This document shows positions 17,272 through 25,185 of a stretch of 42,824 nt of DNA, piece after piece. How positions within the stretch are numbered: position 1 is the first letter of the stretch; every line of letters starts with the position of its first letter. The stretch is from JAMWZF01 sp041628615. Its GTDB lineage: Bacteria; Pseudomonadota; Alphaproteobacteria; Rhodobacterales; Rhodobacteraceae. A program made the position numbers and the translations under genes. The notes under the pieces are model-generated. The model had not been told where the DNA came from. It saw only the letters and a list, made by a program, of their open reading frames with translations, and searched no databases. The stretch lies in assembly GCA_041628615.1 (NCBI GenBank), contig JBFKOW010000007.1, positions 1 through 42,824 of the forward strand. The letters are read 5' to 3'.

Positions 17272-18651
17272 ATGGACTGGATCACCACCCCGGTATCGGA
17301 CGACGATCCCTGCGGACCCGATCTCGACGCCACCGACGACGCCGATTTCGTCGATTATTACTTCGACGCGCTGGGCCGCCTGCCCGACCCCTATTTCACC
17401 CCGGGGATGACCAAGCCGGACGGCGGCCGCACCCCGGACCGGGTGTTCGACCAGAAGTCGGTGGACCACGCCGCCGAATACGGCCGCATCGACGACATGC
17501 TCAAGCGCAGCCGAGATATCCGGCTGCTGGTGCTGCGGGCGCAATGGGCGGTGCTGGCCGGCCGGCTCCCCGACATGGCGGCGGCGGTGAAGGCCATCGC
17601 CGACGGCATCGAGGCCTTCGGCAACGACATGCACCCGGTCGCCCACGGCGCGATCAACGACCGTCGCGACGCGCTGTCCGAACTGGGCCAGCGCGACTCG
17701 GTCCAGCTGCCGCTGCAGTATGTCGGCCTGACCGGCAATACCGAGGTCACCCTGCGCCGGATCCGGGTGGCGGACGGCAAGTACACGCCCGGCGACGGCG
17801 AGAAGAACCTCGACGGCTCCAAGCTGCGGTCGATGCTGGCCTCCCCCGAGGCGGCCGCCGCCGTCGCCCGCAACCACGCCGCGCTCATCAGTCTGGCCGA
17901 GTCGTTCATCCGGATCCTGCGGGCCTGCAAGCTGAACGAGACCCAGCCCTTCGTCCCGGAGGTGACCGAGACCGTCGCCATCCTCGACGAGATGCGCGGT
18001 CTGATCAACGACGCCCGCCCCGACCTGCGCGGCGCCGAGGCCGATCTCGAGGCGGCGGCGGCGGATGCGGCGGAGGAAGGCGGGCCGGAGGCCGGCGCCG
18101 CCGCCGACACCCCGGCCGACGACGGCGCCCCGGCCGCGCCGGCGGCGCCGCCGCTGCCGGCCTCGGCGATCCGGTCCCACGCCGAGGCGCGGCAGGCGCT
18201 GCTGACCTGCGAGGTCTATTTCCGCGCCTACGAGCCGTCCTCGGCGGCGCTGCTGCTGGTCACCCAGGCGCGGCTGCTGATCGGCAAGTCGCTGATGGAG
18301 GCGATGCAGATCCTGCTGCCGTCGGAGGCCGGCAAGGCGATGATCGAGTTCGGCCCGCAGACCGGTTTCGTGCTGTCCACCGACAAGCTGAAGGCGCTGT
18401 CGAACGAGGCCCCGTCGGGCGCCCCGGCGCCGGCCCCCGAGCCGGCCGAGGTCGGCGATCCGCCGGTGGTCACCAACACCCAGGAAGCCGCCGCCGCGCT
18501 GCGCGGGGTCGAGGACTTCTTCCGCCGCTCCGAGAAGAGCAGCCCGGTGCCGATCCTGCTGCAACGGGCGCGCAGCTATCTGGACAAAGATTTCCAGGCC
18601 CTGATGAGCGAACTCATCCCGGCACCGAAACCCGCCGCGCCGCAGTCCTGA
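17272..18651 (+). CDS. tssA: Type VI secretion system protein TssA
   Basis: TssA is the cytoplasmic cap/priming protein that links the membrane complex and baseplate and helps sheath polymerisation. The 459-residue product has the ImpA N-terminal domain (about residues 5-130; DPCGPDLDATDDADFVDYYF and YGRIDDMLKRSRDIRLLVLRA), an Ala/Pro/Asp-rich middle, and a C-terminal helical part ending VEDFFRRSEKSSPVPILLQRARSYLDKDF, recalling TssA C-terminal segments. AGGGACGAGG lies before the ATG. It is followed by an AT-richer leader ahead of tssB. Confidence 0.92.
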   Translation: MDWITTPVSDDDPCGPDLDATDDADFVDYYFDALGRLPDPYFTPGMTKPDGGRTPDRVFDQKSVDHAAEYGRIDDMLKRSRDIRLLVLRAQWAVLAGRLPDMAAAVKAIADGIEAFGNDMHPVAHGAINDRRDALSELGQRDSVQLPLQYVGLTGNTEVTLRRIRVADGKYTPGDGEKNLDGSKLRSMLASPEAAAAVARNHAALISLAESFIRILRACKLNETQPFVPEVTETVAILDEMRGLINDARPDLRGAEADLEAAAADAAEEGGPEAGAAADTPADDGAPAAPAAPPLPASAIRSHAEARQALLTCEVYFRAYEPSSAALLLVTQARLLIGKSLMEAMQILLPSEAGKAMIEFGPQTGFVLSTDKLKALSNEAPSGAPAPAPEPAEVGDPPVVTNTQEAAAALRGVEDFFRRSEKSSPVPILLQRARSYLDKDFQALMSELIPAPKPAAPQS

Positions 18652-18740
18652 AAACCCTACTTGAACTCTGTCGCCGGGTTTCCGACATTGACAGGTATCA
18701 CCATACTCGCTTTCATATTTTGGAGTGATGGAGATTTATT
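18652..18740 (+). promoter_or_regulatory. AT-richer promoter/leader region of tssB
   Basis: This 89-base gap is strikingly AT-rich for this genome. It contains an exact TTGACA (18688-18693), and TTCATA (18712-18717) lies 18 bases further on as a possible -10 box. GGAG and GGAGAT lie before the tssB ATG. It is a plausible strong internal promoter for the sheath/Hcp block. Confidence 0.45.
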
Positions 18741-19268
18741 ATGGCTTCCAATACTGGCTCTGGTTTCATCAAGCGTAATCGTCCCCCGCGGGTTCAGATC
18801 GCCTACGCCGATCCCTACGACAGCGAGAAGATGATCGAACTCCCGTTCGTGATGGGGGTTCTGTCGGATCTGTCCGGGAACAATCCGGGGGTCGAGCCGG
18901 CACCGGTCGACGAGCGGACCTTCACCGACGTGACGAAGGACACGCTCGACGACTACATGGCGTCCGTGCAGCCCGGCGTCACCTTCACGGTGGCGAACAA
19001 GCTCGACCCGGATTCGGGCGAGAAGATGGGCATCAACCTGCAGTTCAACAAGATGTCGGACCTCGAGCCGGGCGAGATCGCGCGGCAGGTGCCGGCGCTG
19101 CGCAAGCTTCTGGAGGCGCGCCAGCAGCTGGCCAACCTGCAGAAGTACATGAGCGCCAAGCCCAAGGCGCAGGAGCACGTCAAGAAGCTGCTCAACGACC
19201 CCGAGCTGATGGCCGCCCTCGCCGAGAAGGCCGGCGGCGGCGAGGGCGAGGACGACGACGACAAGTGA
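18741..19268 (+). CDS. tssB: Type VI secretion system contractile sheath small subunit TssB
   Basis: TssB (VipA) pairs with TssC to form the contractile sheath around the Hcp tube in the cytoplasm. The 175-residue product has the family sequence throughout: SGFIKRNRPPRVQIAYAD near the start, ELPFVMGVLSDLSGN, the FNKMSDLEPGEIARQVPALRKLLEAR segment, and a Lys-rich helix then an acidic GEDDDDK tail. The length is normal. It lies 67 bases before tssC, and that gap contains a perfect hairpin. Confidence 0.96.
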   Translation: MASNTGSGFIKRNRPPRVQIAYADPYDSEKMIELPFVMGVLSDLSGNNPGVEPAPVDERTFTDVTKDTLDDYMASVQPGVTFTVANKLDPDSGEKMGINLQFNKMSDLEPGEIARQVPALRKLLEARQQLANLQKYMSAKPKAQEHVKKLLNDPELMAALAEKAGGGEGEDDDDK

Positions 19269-19285
19269 TTACCGATCGCGGCAGC

Positions 19286-19301
19286 GGTCCCGGCCGGGAC
19301 C
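19286..19301. repeat. Perfect 16-base palindrome between tssB and tssC
   Basis: GGTCCCGGCCGGGACC is self-complementary over its full length and would form a strong hairpin (6-bp stem, 4-base loop) in the mRNA. It may shield the upstream tssB message or tune the TssB:TssC ratio. It sits about 30 bases upstream of the tssC ribosome-binding site. Confidence 0.5.
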
Positions 19302-19335
19302 ATCACGCCGGCGACTGACAGGGATGGAATAACAA

Positions 19336-20826
19336 ATGGCAGACGAAGCTCAGCTCCAGGAAGGCCAGGCCGCCGAGGCGCTCGACGAGCTTTCCGAGTT
19401 CCAGGACATGCTCAGGCAGACCATCAAGCCGCGGTCCGAGGTCGCGGCGAAGGAGGTCGACAACGCGGTGGTGTCGCTGGTCAAGGAGGCGCTCGGCGAC
19501 CAGTCCCTGATCGCCGAGGACGTGATCGACACCATCGACGCGATGCTCGCCAAGCTGGACGAGAAGCTTTCGGCGCAGATGAACGAGATCCTCCACGCCG
19601 AGGAATTCCAGAAGATCGAGAGTTCGTGGCGGGGCCTGGCCTACACGATCAACAACTCCGAGACCGACGCCAGCCTGCGGGTCAAGGTCCTGAACGCCTC
19701 CAAGAAGGAGCTTCAGGCGATGATGCGCCGCTATCCCGGCGCCAAGTGGGACAAGTCCCCGCTGCACGACATGGTCTACGAACAGAACCTCGGCACGCTG
19801 GGCGGCAACCCCTTCGGCGTGCTGATCGGCGACTACGAGTTCAGCCATTCCTCGGGCGACGTGAACCTGCTCAACTCGATCTCGAAGGTCGCGGAATCGG
19901 CGCTCTGCCCGTTCATCTCGGGCACCGCGCCCGAACTGATCGGCCTCGACAGCTGGAACGAGATCGCCACCCCGCCGGACCTGTCCGAGATCTTCACGAC
20001 CCCGGAATACGCCCAGTGGAACTCGCTCCGCGACAGCGAGAACGCCCGTTTCCTCGCGCTGTGCATGCCGCGCGTGCTGGCCCGCGAACCCTACAGCCAG
20101 GACGGCAACGCGGTGGTCGAGGAGTTCAACTTCAACGAGGAAACCGACGGCCACGGCGGCAAGAATTACTCGTGGATGAACGCCGCGCACGCGATGGCGG
20201 TGAACATCAACCGCGCCTTCAAGGAGCACGGCTGGACCGTCCGCATCCGCGGCGTGCAGTCCGGCGGCGAGGTGCAGAACCTGCCGACCCACACCTTCGA
20301 CACCGGCGACGGGTCCAAGGCGATGAAGTGCCCGACCGAAGTGTCGATCACCGACCGCCGCGAGGGCGAACTGTCCAAGGCCGGCCTGATCGGCCTGATC
20401 CACCGCCAGAACACCGACAAGGCGGCCTTCATCGGCGCCCAGTCGCTCTACCGGCCGAAGAAATACGTCGACGACCTCGCGACCGCGTCCGACAACATGT
20501 CGTCGCGGATCCCCTACATCTTCGCGGTGTCCCGCTTCAGCCACTACCTGAAGGCGATGGTGCGCGACAAGATCGGCACCAGCCCGACCCGCGAGCAGCT
20601 CCAGAGCGATCTGCAGACCTGGATCAACAAGTACGTGACCGCCAACCCCGACACCGCGTCCGAGCAGGACAAGGCCAAGCGGCCGCTCGCCGGGGCCAAG
20701 GTCGAGATCATCGAGGACGAACTGAACCCGGGCTACTACATGGGCAAGTTCTTCCTCAAGCCGCACTTCCAGATGGAAGGAATGGATATCGGGATGAGCC
20801 TGGTGTCCAAGCTGCCGTCCAAGTAG
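19336..20826 (+). CDS. tssC: Type VI secretion system contractile sheath large subunit TssC
   Basis: TssC (VipB) is the main sheath subunit; its contraction drives the Hcp tube through the envelope, and ClpV recycles it. The 496-residue product carries the typical SSWRGLAYTINNSETDASLRVKVLN region, SPLHDMVYEQNLGTLGGNPFGVLIGDYEF, SPTREQLQSDLQTWINKYV, and the late LAGAKVEIIEDELNPGYYMGKFFLKPHFQMEGM. The length is normal. A GGGATGGAA ribosome-binding site precedes the ATG. Confidence 0.97.
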   Translation: MADEAQLQEGQAAEALDELSEFQDMLRQTIKPRSEVAAKEVDNAVVSLVKEALGDQSLIAEDVIDTIDAMLAKLDEKLSAQMNEILHAEEFQKIESSWRGLAYTINNSETDASLRVKVLNASKKELQAMMRRYPGAKWDKSPLHDMVYEQNLGTLGGNPFGVLIGDYEFSHSSGDVNLLNSISKVAESALCPFISGTAPELIGLDSWNEIATPPDLSEIFTTPEYAQWNSLRDSENARFLALCMPRVLAREPYSQDGNAVVEEFNFNEETDGHGGKNYSWMNAAHAMAVNINRAFKEHGWTVRIRGVQSGGEVQNLPTHTFDTGDGSKAMKCPTEVSITDRREGELSKAGLIGLIHRQNTDKAAFIGAQSLYRPKKYVDDLATASDNMSSRIPYIFAVSRFSHYLKAMVRDKIGTSPTREQLQSDLQTWINKYVTANPDTASEQDKAKRPLAGAKVEIIEDELNPGYYMGKFFLKPHFQMEGMDIGMSLVSKLPSK

Positions 20827-20911
20827 GCGGCGCAGTCCGTTAACGAGTAACCTAACTGCCTGTCGAAGTAATTTGAGCAATGACCGGCTAAGCCAACCAA
20901 GGAGCTAACGC
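20827..20911 (+). promoter_or_regulatory. Leader region of hcp
   Basis: This 85-base gap is AT-richer than its surroundings and ends in a near-perfect AAGGAG Shine-Dalgarno seven bases before the hcp ATG, the strongest ribosome-binding site of the island. A separate promoter is possible, but no clear -35/-10 pair was found. Confidence 0.4.
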
Positions 20912-21448
20912 ATGTCTGTCGATATTTTTCTCCATATCTCAAATGGCGTGAAGGGCGAGTCGCTCGACGCCGTGCACGGTGTGCCCGCGGGCAAGGGCGG
21001 CATCGACATCCTCGCCTGGCAGTGGTCGATGACCCAGTCCGGCACGACCCACATGGGCGGCGGCGGCGGCGGCGGCAAGGTCAACGTCAACGACCTGTCG
21101 ATCACCAAGTACGTGGACGCCTCCTCGGCCGACCTGATCAAGAAGTGCTGTGACGGCACCCACTTCGAGAACGCCAAGCTGATCGTCCGAAAGGCCGGCG
21201 GCGACTCGGGCCCGGTGGAATACTTCCAGATCAACATGGAAATGGTGATGGTCACCTCCTACTCGACCGGCGGCGCCAAGGACGGGCTCGACCGGATCCA
21301 GGAGAGCCTGACCCTGAACTTCCGCAAGGTCGAGATCGTCTACAAGGAGCAGGACGACGCCGGCGTCGGCGCCCCGGCCGCGACCGCGGACTGGAACATC
21401 GCAGAGAACACCACCTGGGGCAGCGGCCCGGGCGAGTCGACGTTCTGA
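20912..21448 (+). CDS. hcp: Type VI secretion system tube protein Hcp (TssD)
   Basis: Hcp hexamers stack into the secreted inner tube and can carry effectors. The 178-residue product begins with VDIFLHISNGVKGESLD and has the standard strands IDILAWQWSMTQSGT, VNDLSITKYVDASSADLIKKC, FENAKLIVRKAG and YFQINMEMVMVTSYSTGG, with ESLTLNFRKVEIVYKEQD near the end. A Gly-run loop follows the second strand. The strong ribosome-binding site and a downstream hairpin fit the need for many copies of Hcp. Confidence 0.96.
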   Translation: MSVDIFLHISNGVKGESLDAVHGVPAGKGGIDILAWQWSMTQSGTTHMGGGGGGGKVNVNDLSITKYVDASSADLIKKCCDGTHFENAKLIVRKAGGDSGPVEYFQINMEMVMVTSYSTGGAKDGLDRIQESLTLNFRKVEIVYKEQDDAGVGAPAATADWNIAENTTWGSGPGESTF

Positions 21449-21467
21449 TCGGCTCTTGGGATCGGGA

Positions 21468-21498
21468 CCGGGGCGCTGTCACTCACGTGGCGCCCCGG
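21468..21498 (+). terminator. Strong stem-loop after hcp
   Basis: CCGGGGCGC and GCGCCCCGG form a perfect 9-bp stem around a 13-base loop, 20 bases after the hcp stop. There is no T tract. It may be a partial terminator or 3' stabiliser that raises hcp mRNA over the downstream baseplate genes. Confidence 0.55.
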
Positions 21499-21621
21499 AA
21501 CCTGCCGATCCGTTTCGCGATCCGCGCCGGCCGCGCGGACCGGCCGGCGGGATCGGCCTTCGAATGTGCCGCCGGGGGGCGCTGACGGCTCTGACATCAC
21601 CGGACCGACCCGGACGACGGC

Positions 21622-22218
21622 ATGACCAATCGCACCATCCCACCCAGCAAAACGCGCAAGAATCGGGCCTGGCGGCAGGGCGACCGGTCGAAGATCTCGG
21701 TCATGCACGTGTTCCGCGCCGCCTATTTCGAGCACGACGCCAAGAAGGCCTCCGAACGGGCCGAGGACGGCACCGCACAGATCACCCAGCGCTCCAAGCA
21801 GCGCCGTCACGGGGTCAACGAGGATACGCTCAAGACCCACCTGCAGGCCGATCTCAACGCGCTGCTCAACACCATCCGGCTGGAAGCCGCCACCGACCTC
21901 GAGGACGCGCCCTACGTGGCCCGGTCCGTGGCGAATTACGGCTTCCAGGACCTGAGCACCGTGACCCTCGATGACCTCAACACCAACACCCTGGTCAACT
22001 CGATCCGCCAGTCGCTGCTCGACCACGAACCGCGCATGATCCCCGAGACGGTCGAGGTCCGGGTCGTCAACCGCGAGGGGGACAGCAAGCAGCGCCTGTC
22101 GCTCTCCGTCACGGCGGAACTGATGGGCGACCCGGTGGACATCCCGATCGACTTCTCCGCCGACATCGATCTCGGCGCCGGCAAGCTGTCGATGTCGGGC
22201 CTGAAGGTGCAGCAGTGA
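21622..22218 (+). CDS. tssE: Type VI secretion system baseplate subunit TssE
   Basis: TssE is the gp25-like wedge protein of the baseplate. The 198-residue product has a longer basic N terminus than many homologues, then the GPW/gp25 domain (about residues 65-180) with LKTHLQADLNALLNTIR, SVANYGFQDLSTVTLDDL, IRQSLLDHEPRM and VRVVNREGD. The stop overlaps the tssF GTG start (GTGA). The ribosome-binding site is weak. The 173-base gap after hcp holds a hairpin at its start and nothing else clear. Confidence 0.93.
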   Translation: MTNRTIPPSKTRKNRAWRQGDRSKISVMHVFRAAYFEHDAKKASERAEDGTAQITQRSKQRRHGVNEDTLKTHLQADLNALLNTIRLEAATDLEDAPYVARSVANYGFQDLSTVTLDDLNTNTLVNSIRQSLLDHEPRMIPETVEVRVVNREGDSKQRLSLSVTAELMGDPVDIPIDFSADIDLGAGKLSMSGLKVQQ

Positions 22219-24140
22219 AGAAGGCCTTCCGCGACGCCTACAATCGCGAACTCGCGATCCTGAAGGAGCGCTCGGCCGAGTTCGCCGCCGATTATCCCGG
22301 CATCGCGGACCGGCTCGGCGGGCTCATCGAGGAGAACCTCGACCCGGCGATCCAGGGCCTGCTGGAGGGCAGCGCCTTCCTTGCCGCCCGGGTCCAGCTC
22401 AACATCGAGGAGCAGTTCCGCACCTTCACCGCCGAGCTGCTCGAACAGGTGTTTCCCGACGCGCTCGCCCCCACCGCCAGCGCCATGCTGGTCCGGGCCA
22501 GCCCGCCCTTCGCCAACGGCGACATCGACAACGGCCTGACCTTCGAGCCCGGCGACTATCTCGACGCCCGCTACATGGACGCCGACAAGAGGGTGTCCTG
22601 CCGGTTCCGGCTCGCCGCCCCGCTCACCCTCTGGCCGCTGAAGATCACCGAGGTGAAGTACCATCCCCGGTCGGGTCCGATCGGCGCGCTCGGGCAGGAC
22701 GTGGCCGAGGGCACCAAGGCCGGGATGATCGTCGAACTGTCGCGCGTCTCGACCGCCGGCAAGACCGAGGGCGCCGAGCCGCTTTCGGGGCTGCCGATGG
22801 ACCGGCTCACCGTCTACCTGACCGGCGCGCTGCCCGAGGCCGTCGCGCTATACGAGCAGCTGCTGTGCGACTGCACCCGCGTGTCGCTGCGCTATCTGAA
22901 CGCGCAGGGCGACCCGGTCTTCATCCGCCTGCCCAAGACCGCGATCGAACAGGTCGGCTTCGACGAGGACGAGAAGCTCTATCCCCACGACCCGCGCCTG
23001 TTCAACGGCTTCGCCCTGCTGCGCGAGGCCTTCGTCTTTCCGCGCAAGTTCCTCGGCTTCCGGCTCACCGGCATGAAGGCGGCGCTGGCCTCGGTCCAAT
23101 CGAGCAAGGTCGAGATCGTGTTCGAGTTCGACACCCCGAACCAGATGCTGGCCACCCAGCTCGAGACCGAGGACCTGCAGCTGCACTGCGCCCCGGCGGT
23201 CAACCTGTTCCAGGAAAGCTCCAACCAGGTCCGCATCGACCGCAAGCGGCACGAGTTCGTCGTCACGCCCGACAGCTCGCCCATGACTCATTACGAGATC
23301 CACCACATCACCCAGGTCTTCGCCCATTACGCCGGGCACCAGAACAAGGTGGAGGTGAAGCCGCTCTACGCGCTGCCGCCCGAGGGGCAGGACCCGCGCC
23401 AGATCCTGTACTACACCTATCGCCGCAAACCCCGCCGGCTGACCGAGCGCGAACGCCGGTTCGGCGCCTCGCGCTACCGCTACCGGGGCACCGAGACCTT
23501 CATCTCGCTCTACGAGCCGCCCGACGTGGAGGAGGCGCAGCGGTTGCAGATCAAGACGCTGTGCTCGAACCGGCACCTGCCCGAGTACCTGCCGATCGCG
23601 CAGGGCAAGGACGATTTCTACATGTGCGAGGACCAGACCGTGACGCTGACTTGCGTCGCGGGTCCGACGCCGCCGCGCGAGAGCATGCTGGAGATCGAGG
23701 ACATGGCCCCGCACCGGGCGCGGGCCGGGGACAACTACTGGCGGCTGATCTCGTTCCTGTCGCTGAGCCACTACGGGCTCGAGAACCGGAAGGGCAAGGG
23801 CGCGGAATCGCTGCGCGAGATGCTGTCGCTGTTCGCCGATCTGAGCGACACCGTGACCGAGGCGCAGCTTCAGGGTCTCACCGAGGTGGAGACCCGGCCG
23901 ATCACCCGCACCATCGCCCGCGCCGACGGCTTCCACCCGGCCCGCGGGCTGGAGGTCCGCGTCACCCTCGACGAGGACGATTTCGAGGGCTCGGGCATCC
24001 TGCTGCTTGGCGCGGTGCTGGACCGCTTCCTTGCGGAATACGCGGCGGTCAATTCGTTCACCCAGACGGTGATCGTCAGCCGGCAGCGCGGCGTCATCAA
24101 GACCTTCCCGCCACGCTCGGGACACGGGCCGCTGTTGTGA
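22215..24140 (+). CDS. tssF: Type VI secretion system baseplate subunit TssF
   Basis: TssF joins TssG, TssE and TssK in the baseplate wedge. The 641-residue product starts KKAFRDAYNRELAILKERSAEFA and continues with the family pattern YPGIADRLG, DPAIQGLLEGSAFLAARVQ, LLEQVFPDALAPTASAML and, late on, NSFTQTVIVSRQRGVIKTFPPRSG. The GTG start overlaps the tssE stop, and the stop overlaps the GTG start of tssG, so the three wedge genes are translationally coupled. The length is typical. Confidence 0.95.
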   Translation: MKKAFRDAYNRELAILKERSAEFAADYPGIADRLGGLIEENLDPAIQGLLEGSAFLAARVQLNIEEQFRTFTAELLEQVFPDALAPTASAMLVRASPPFANGDIDNGLTFEPGDYLDARYMDADKRVSCRFRLAAPLTLWPLKITEVKYHPRSGPIGALGQDVAEGTKAGMIVELSRVSTAGKTEGAEPLSGLPMDRLTVYLTGALPEAVALYEQLLCDCTRVSLRYLNAQGDPVFIRLPKTAIEQVGFDEDEKLYPHDPRLFNGFALLREAFVFPRKFLGFRLTGMKAALASVQSSKVEIVFEFDTPNQMLATQLETEDLQLHCAPAVNLFQESSNQVRIDRKRHEFVVTPDSSPMTHYEIHHITQVFAHYAGHQNKVEVKPLYALPPEGQDPRQILYYTYRRKPRRLTERERRFGASRYRYRGTETFISLYEPPDVEEAQRLQIKTLCSNRHLPEYLPIAQGKDDFYMCEDQTVTLTCVAGPTPPRESMLEIEDMAPHRARAGDNYWRLISFLSLSHYGLENRKGKGAESLREMLSLFADLSDTVTEAQLQGLTEVETRPITRTIARADGFHPARGLEVRVTLDEDDFEGSGILLLGAVLDRFLAEYAAVNSFTQTVIVSRQRGVIKTFPPRSGHGPLL

Positions 24141-25153
24141 AGGACGAGGCCGCAACCCCCGAGTACGCCGAGTACGGCTATCTCGCGCTGCTGCGGCACC
24201 TCGAACGGCGCAACCCCGACCTGCCCCGGATCGGCCGGGCCCGCCGGGTCCGCGACGAGATCGTCCGGCTGGGACAGGACCCGTTCCTCGCCTTCCCCGA
24301 TTGCGACCTGTCCGAGGTCGACCTGATGAAGCGGCCGCCGATCGTGCGGTCCCGCTTCCTCGGCTTCTTCGGCGCCTTCGGGGCGCTGCCGCTGAACACC
24401 ACCGAGGAGGTGTTCCGCTGGTTCGACAGCGGCGACAAGTCCTTCGTCGATTTCGCCGACATCTTCGTGACCCGGTTCATCCAGCTGTTCTACCGGTCCT
24501 GGGCCGACAGCCGCGCGATCACCCAGTTCGACCACGCCCGCGACGACCGGTTCCGGCTCTACCTGATGGGGATGACCGGGATCGGCACCCCGACCTTTCA
24601 CGGCCGCGACAGCATCAACGACACGGTGAAGCTGCGGCTGGTGCCGCTGGCGATGGGCCGGGTCAAGAGCGCGGTGCGGCTGCGCCAGATGCTGGAGCTG
24701 CACTTCGAGACCGATGTCGAGGTGCAGGAGATGGTGCCGACCTGGATGGAGTTCGAGCCCGACTCGCTGTCCCGGCTGGGGGTGCAGGGATCGTCGCTCG
24801 GGCGCGACATGCATCTGGGCAGCCGGGTGCAGTCCATCGGCGAGAAGATCTGCATCCATGTCCGGGTGCCGACGCTGGCCGCCTACCGCCGCTTCCTGCC
24901 CGGCGGGACCGGCAACGCGCATCTGCGCGATATCGTGTTCTGGTATCTCGGCCGGGTGTTCGAGGTCGACGTGGCGGTGTGGCTGCCCCGCCGCGAGGTG
25001 CCCGCCGCCCGGCTGGGGGCGACGGCGGAACTGGGCTGGATGGCCTGCATCGCGCCAAGCGTGCCGGCCGGCAGCGAGAACGAATACCTGCGGGGAACGA
25101 TTTACCGACTCGATCCGACGGCGCAGGATAGCGCCGTGGAGCGGGCCGCCTGA
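24137..25153 (+). CDS. tssG: Type VI secretion system baseplate subunit TssG
   Basis: TssG completes the TssF-TssG wedge core. From the GTG at 24137 the product has 338 residues and shows FLAFPDCDLSEV, RSRFLGFFGAFGALPLNTTE, DIFVTRFIQLFYRSWADSRA, VRLRQMLELHFETDVEVQEM and SLGRDMHLGSRVQSIGEKI, all characteristic of the family. The reading frame extends upstream inside tssF, but the GTGA overlap start gives the right N terminus. clpV starts 32 bases after the stop. Confidence 0.94.
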   Translation: MKDEAATPEYAEYGYLALLRHLERRNPDLPRIGRARRVRDEIVRLGQDPFLAFPDCDLSEVDLMKRPPIVRSRFLGFFGAFGALPLNTTEEVFRWFDSGDKSFVDFADIFVTRFIQLFYRSWADSRAITQFDHARDDRFRLYLMGMTGIGTPTFHGRDSINDTVKLRLVPLAMGRVKSAVRLRQMLELHFETDVEVQEMVPTWMEFEPDSLSRLGVQGSSLGRDMHLGSRVQSIGEKICIHVRVPTLAAYRRFLPGGTGNAHLRDIVFWYLGRVFEVDVAVWLPRREVPAARLGATAELGWMACIAPSVPAGSENEYLRGTIYRLDPTAQDSAVERAA

Positions 25154-25185
25154 CGCGCGCCAACGACAGGGATGGGAAAGGTGCC

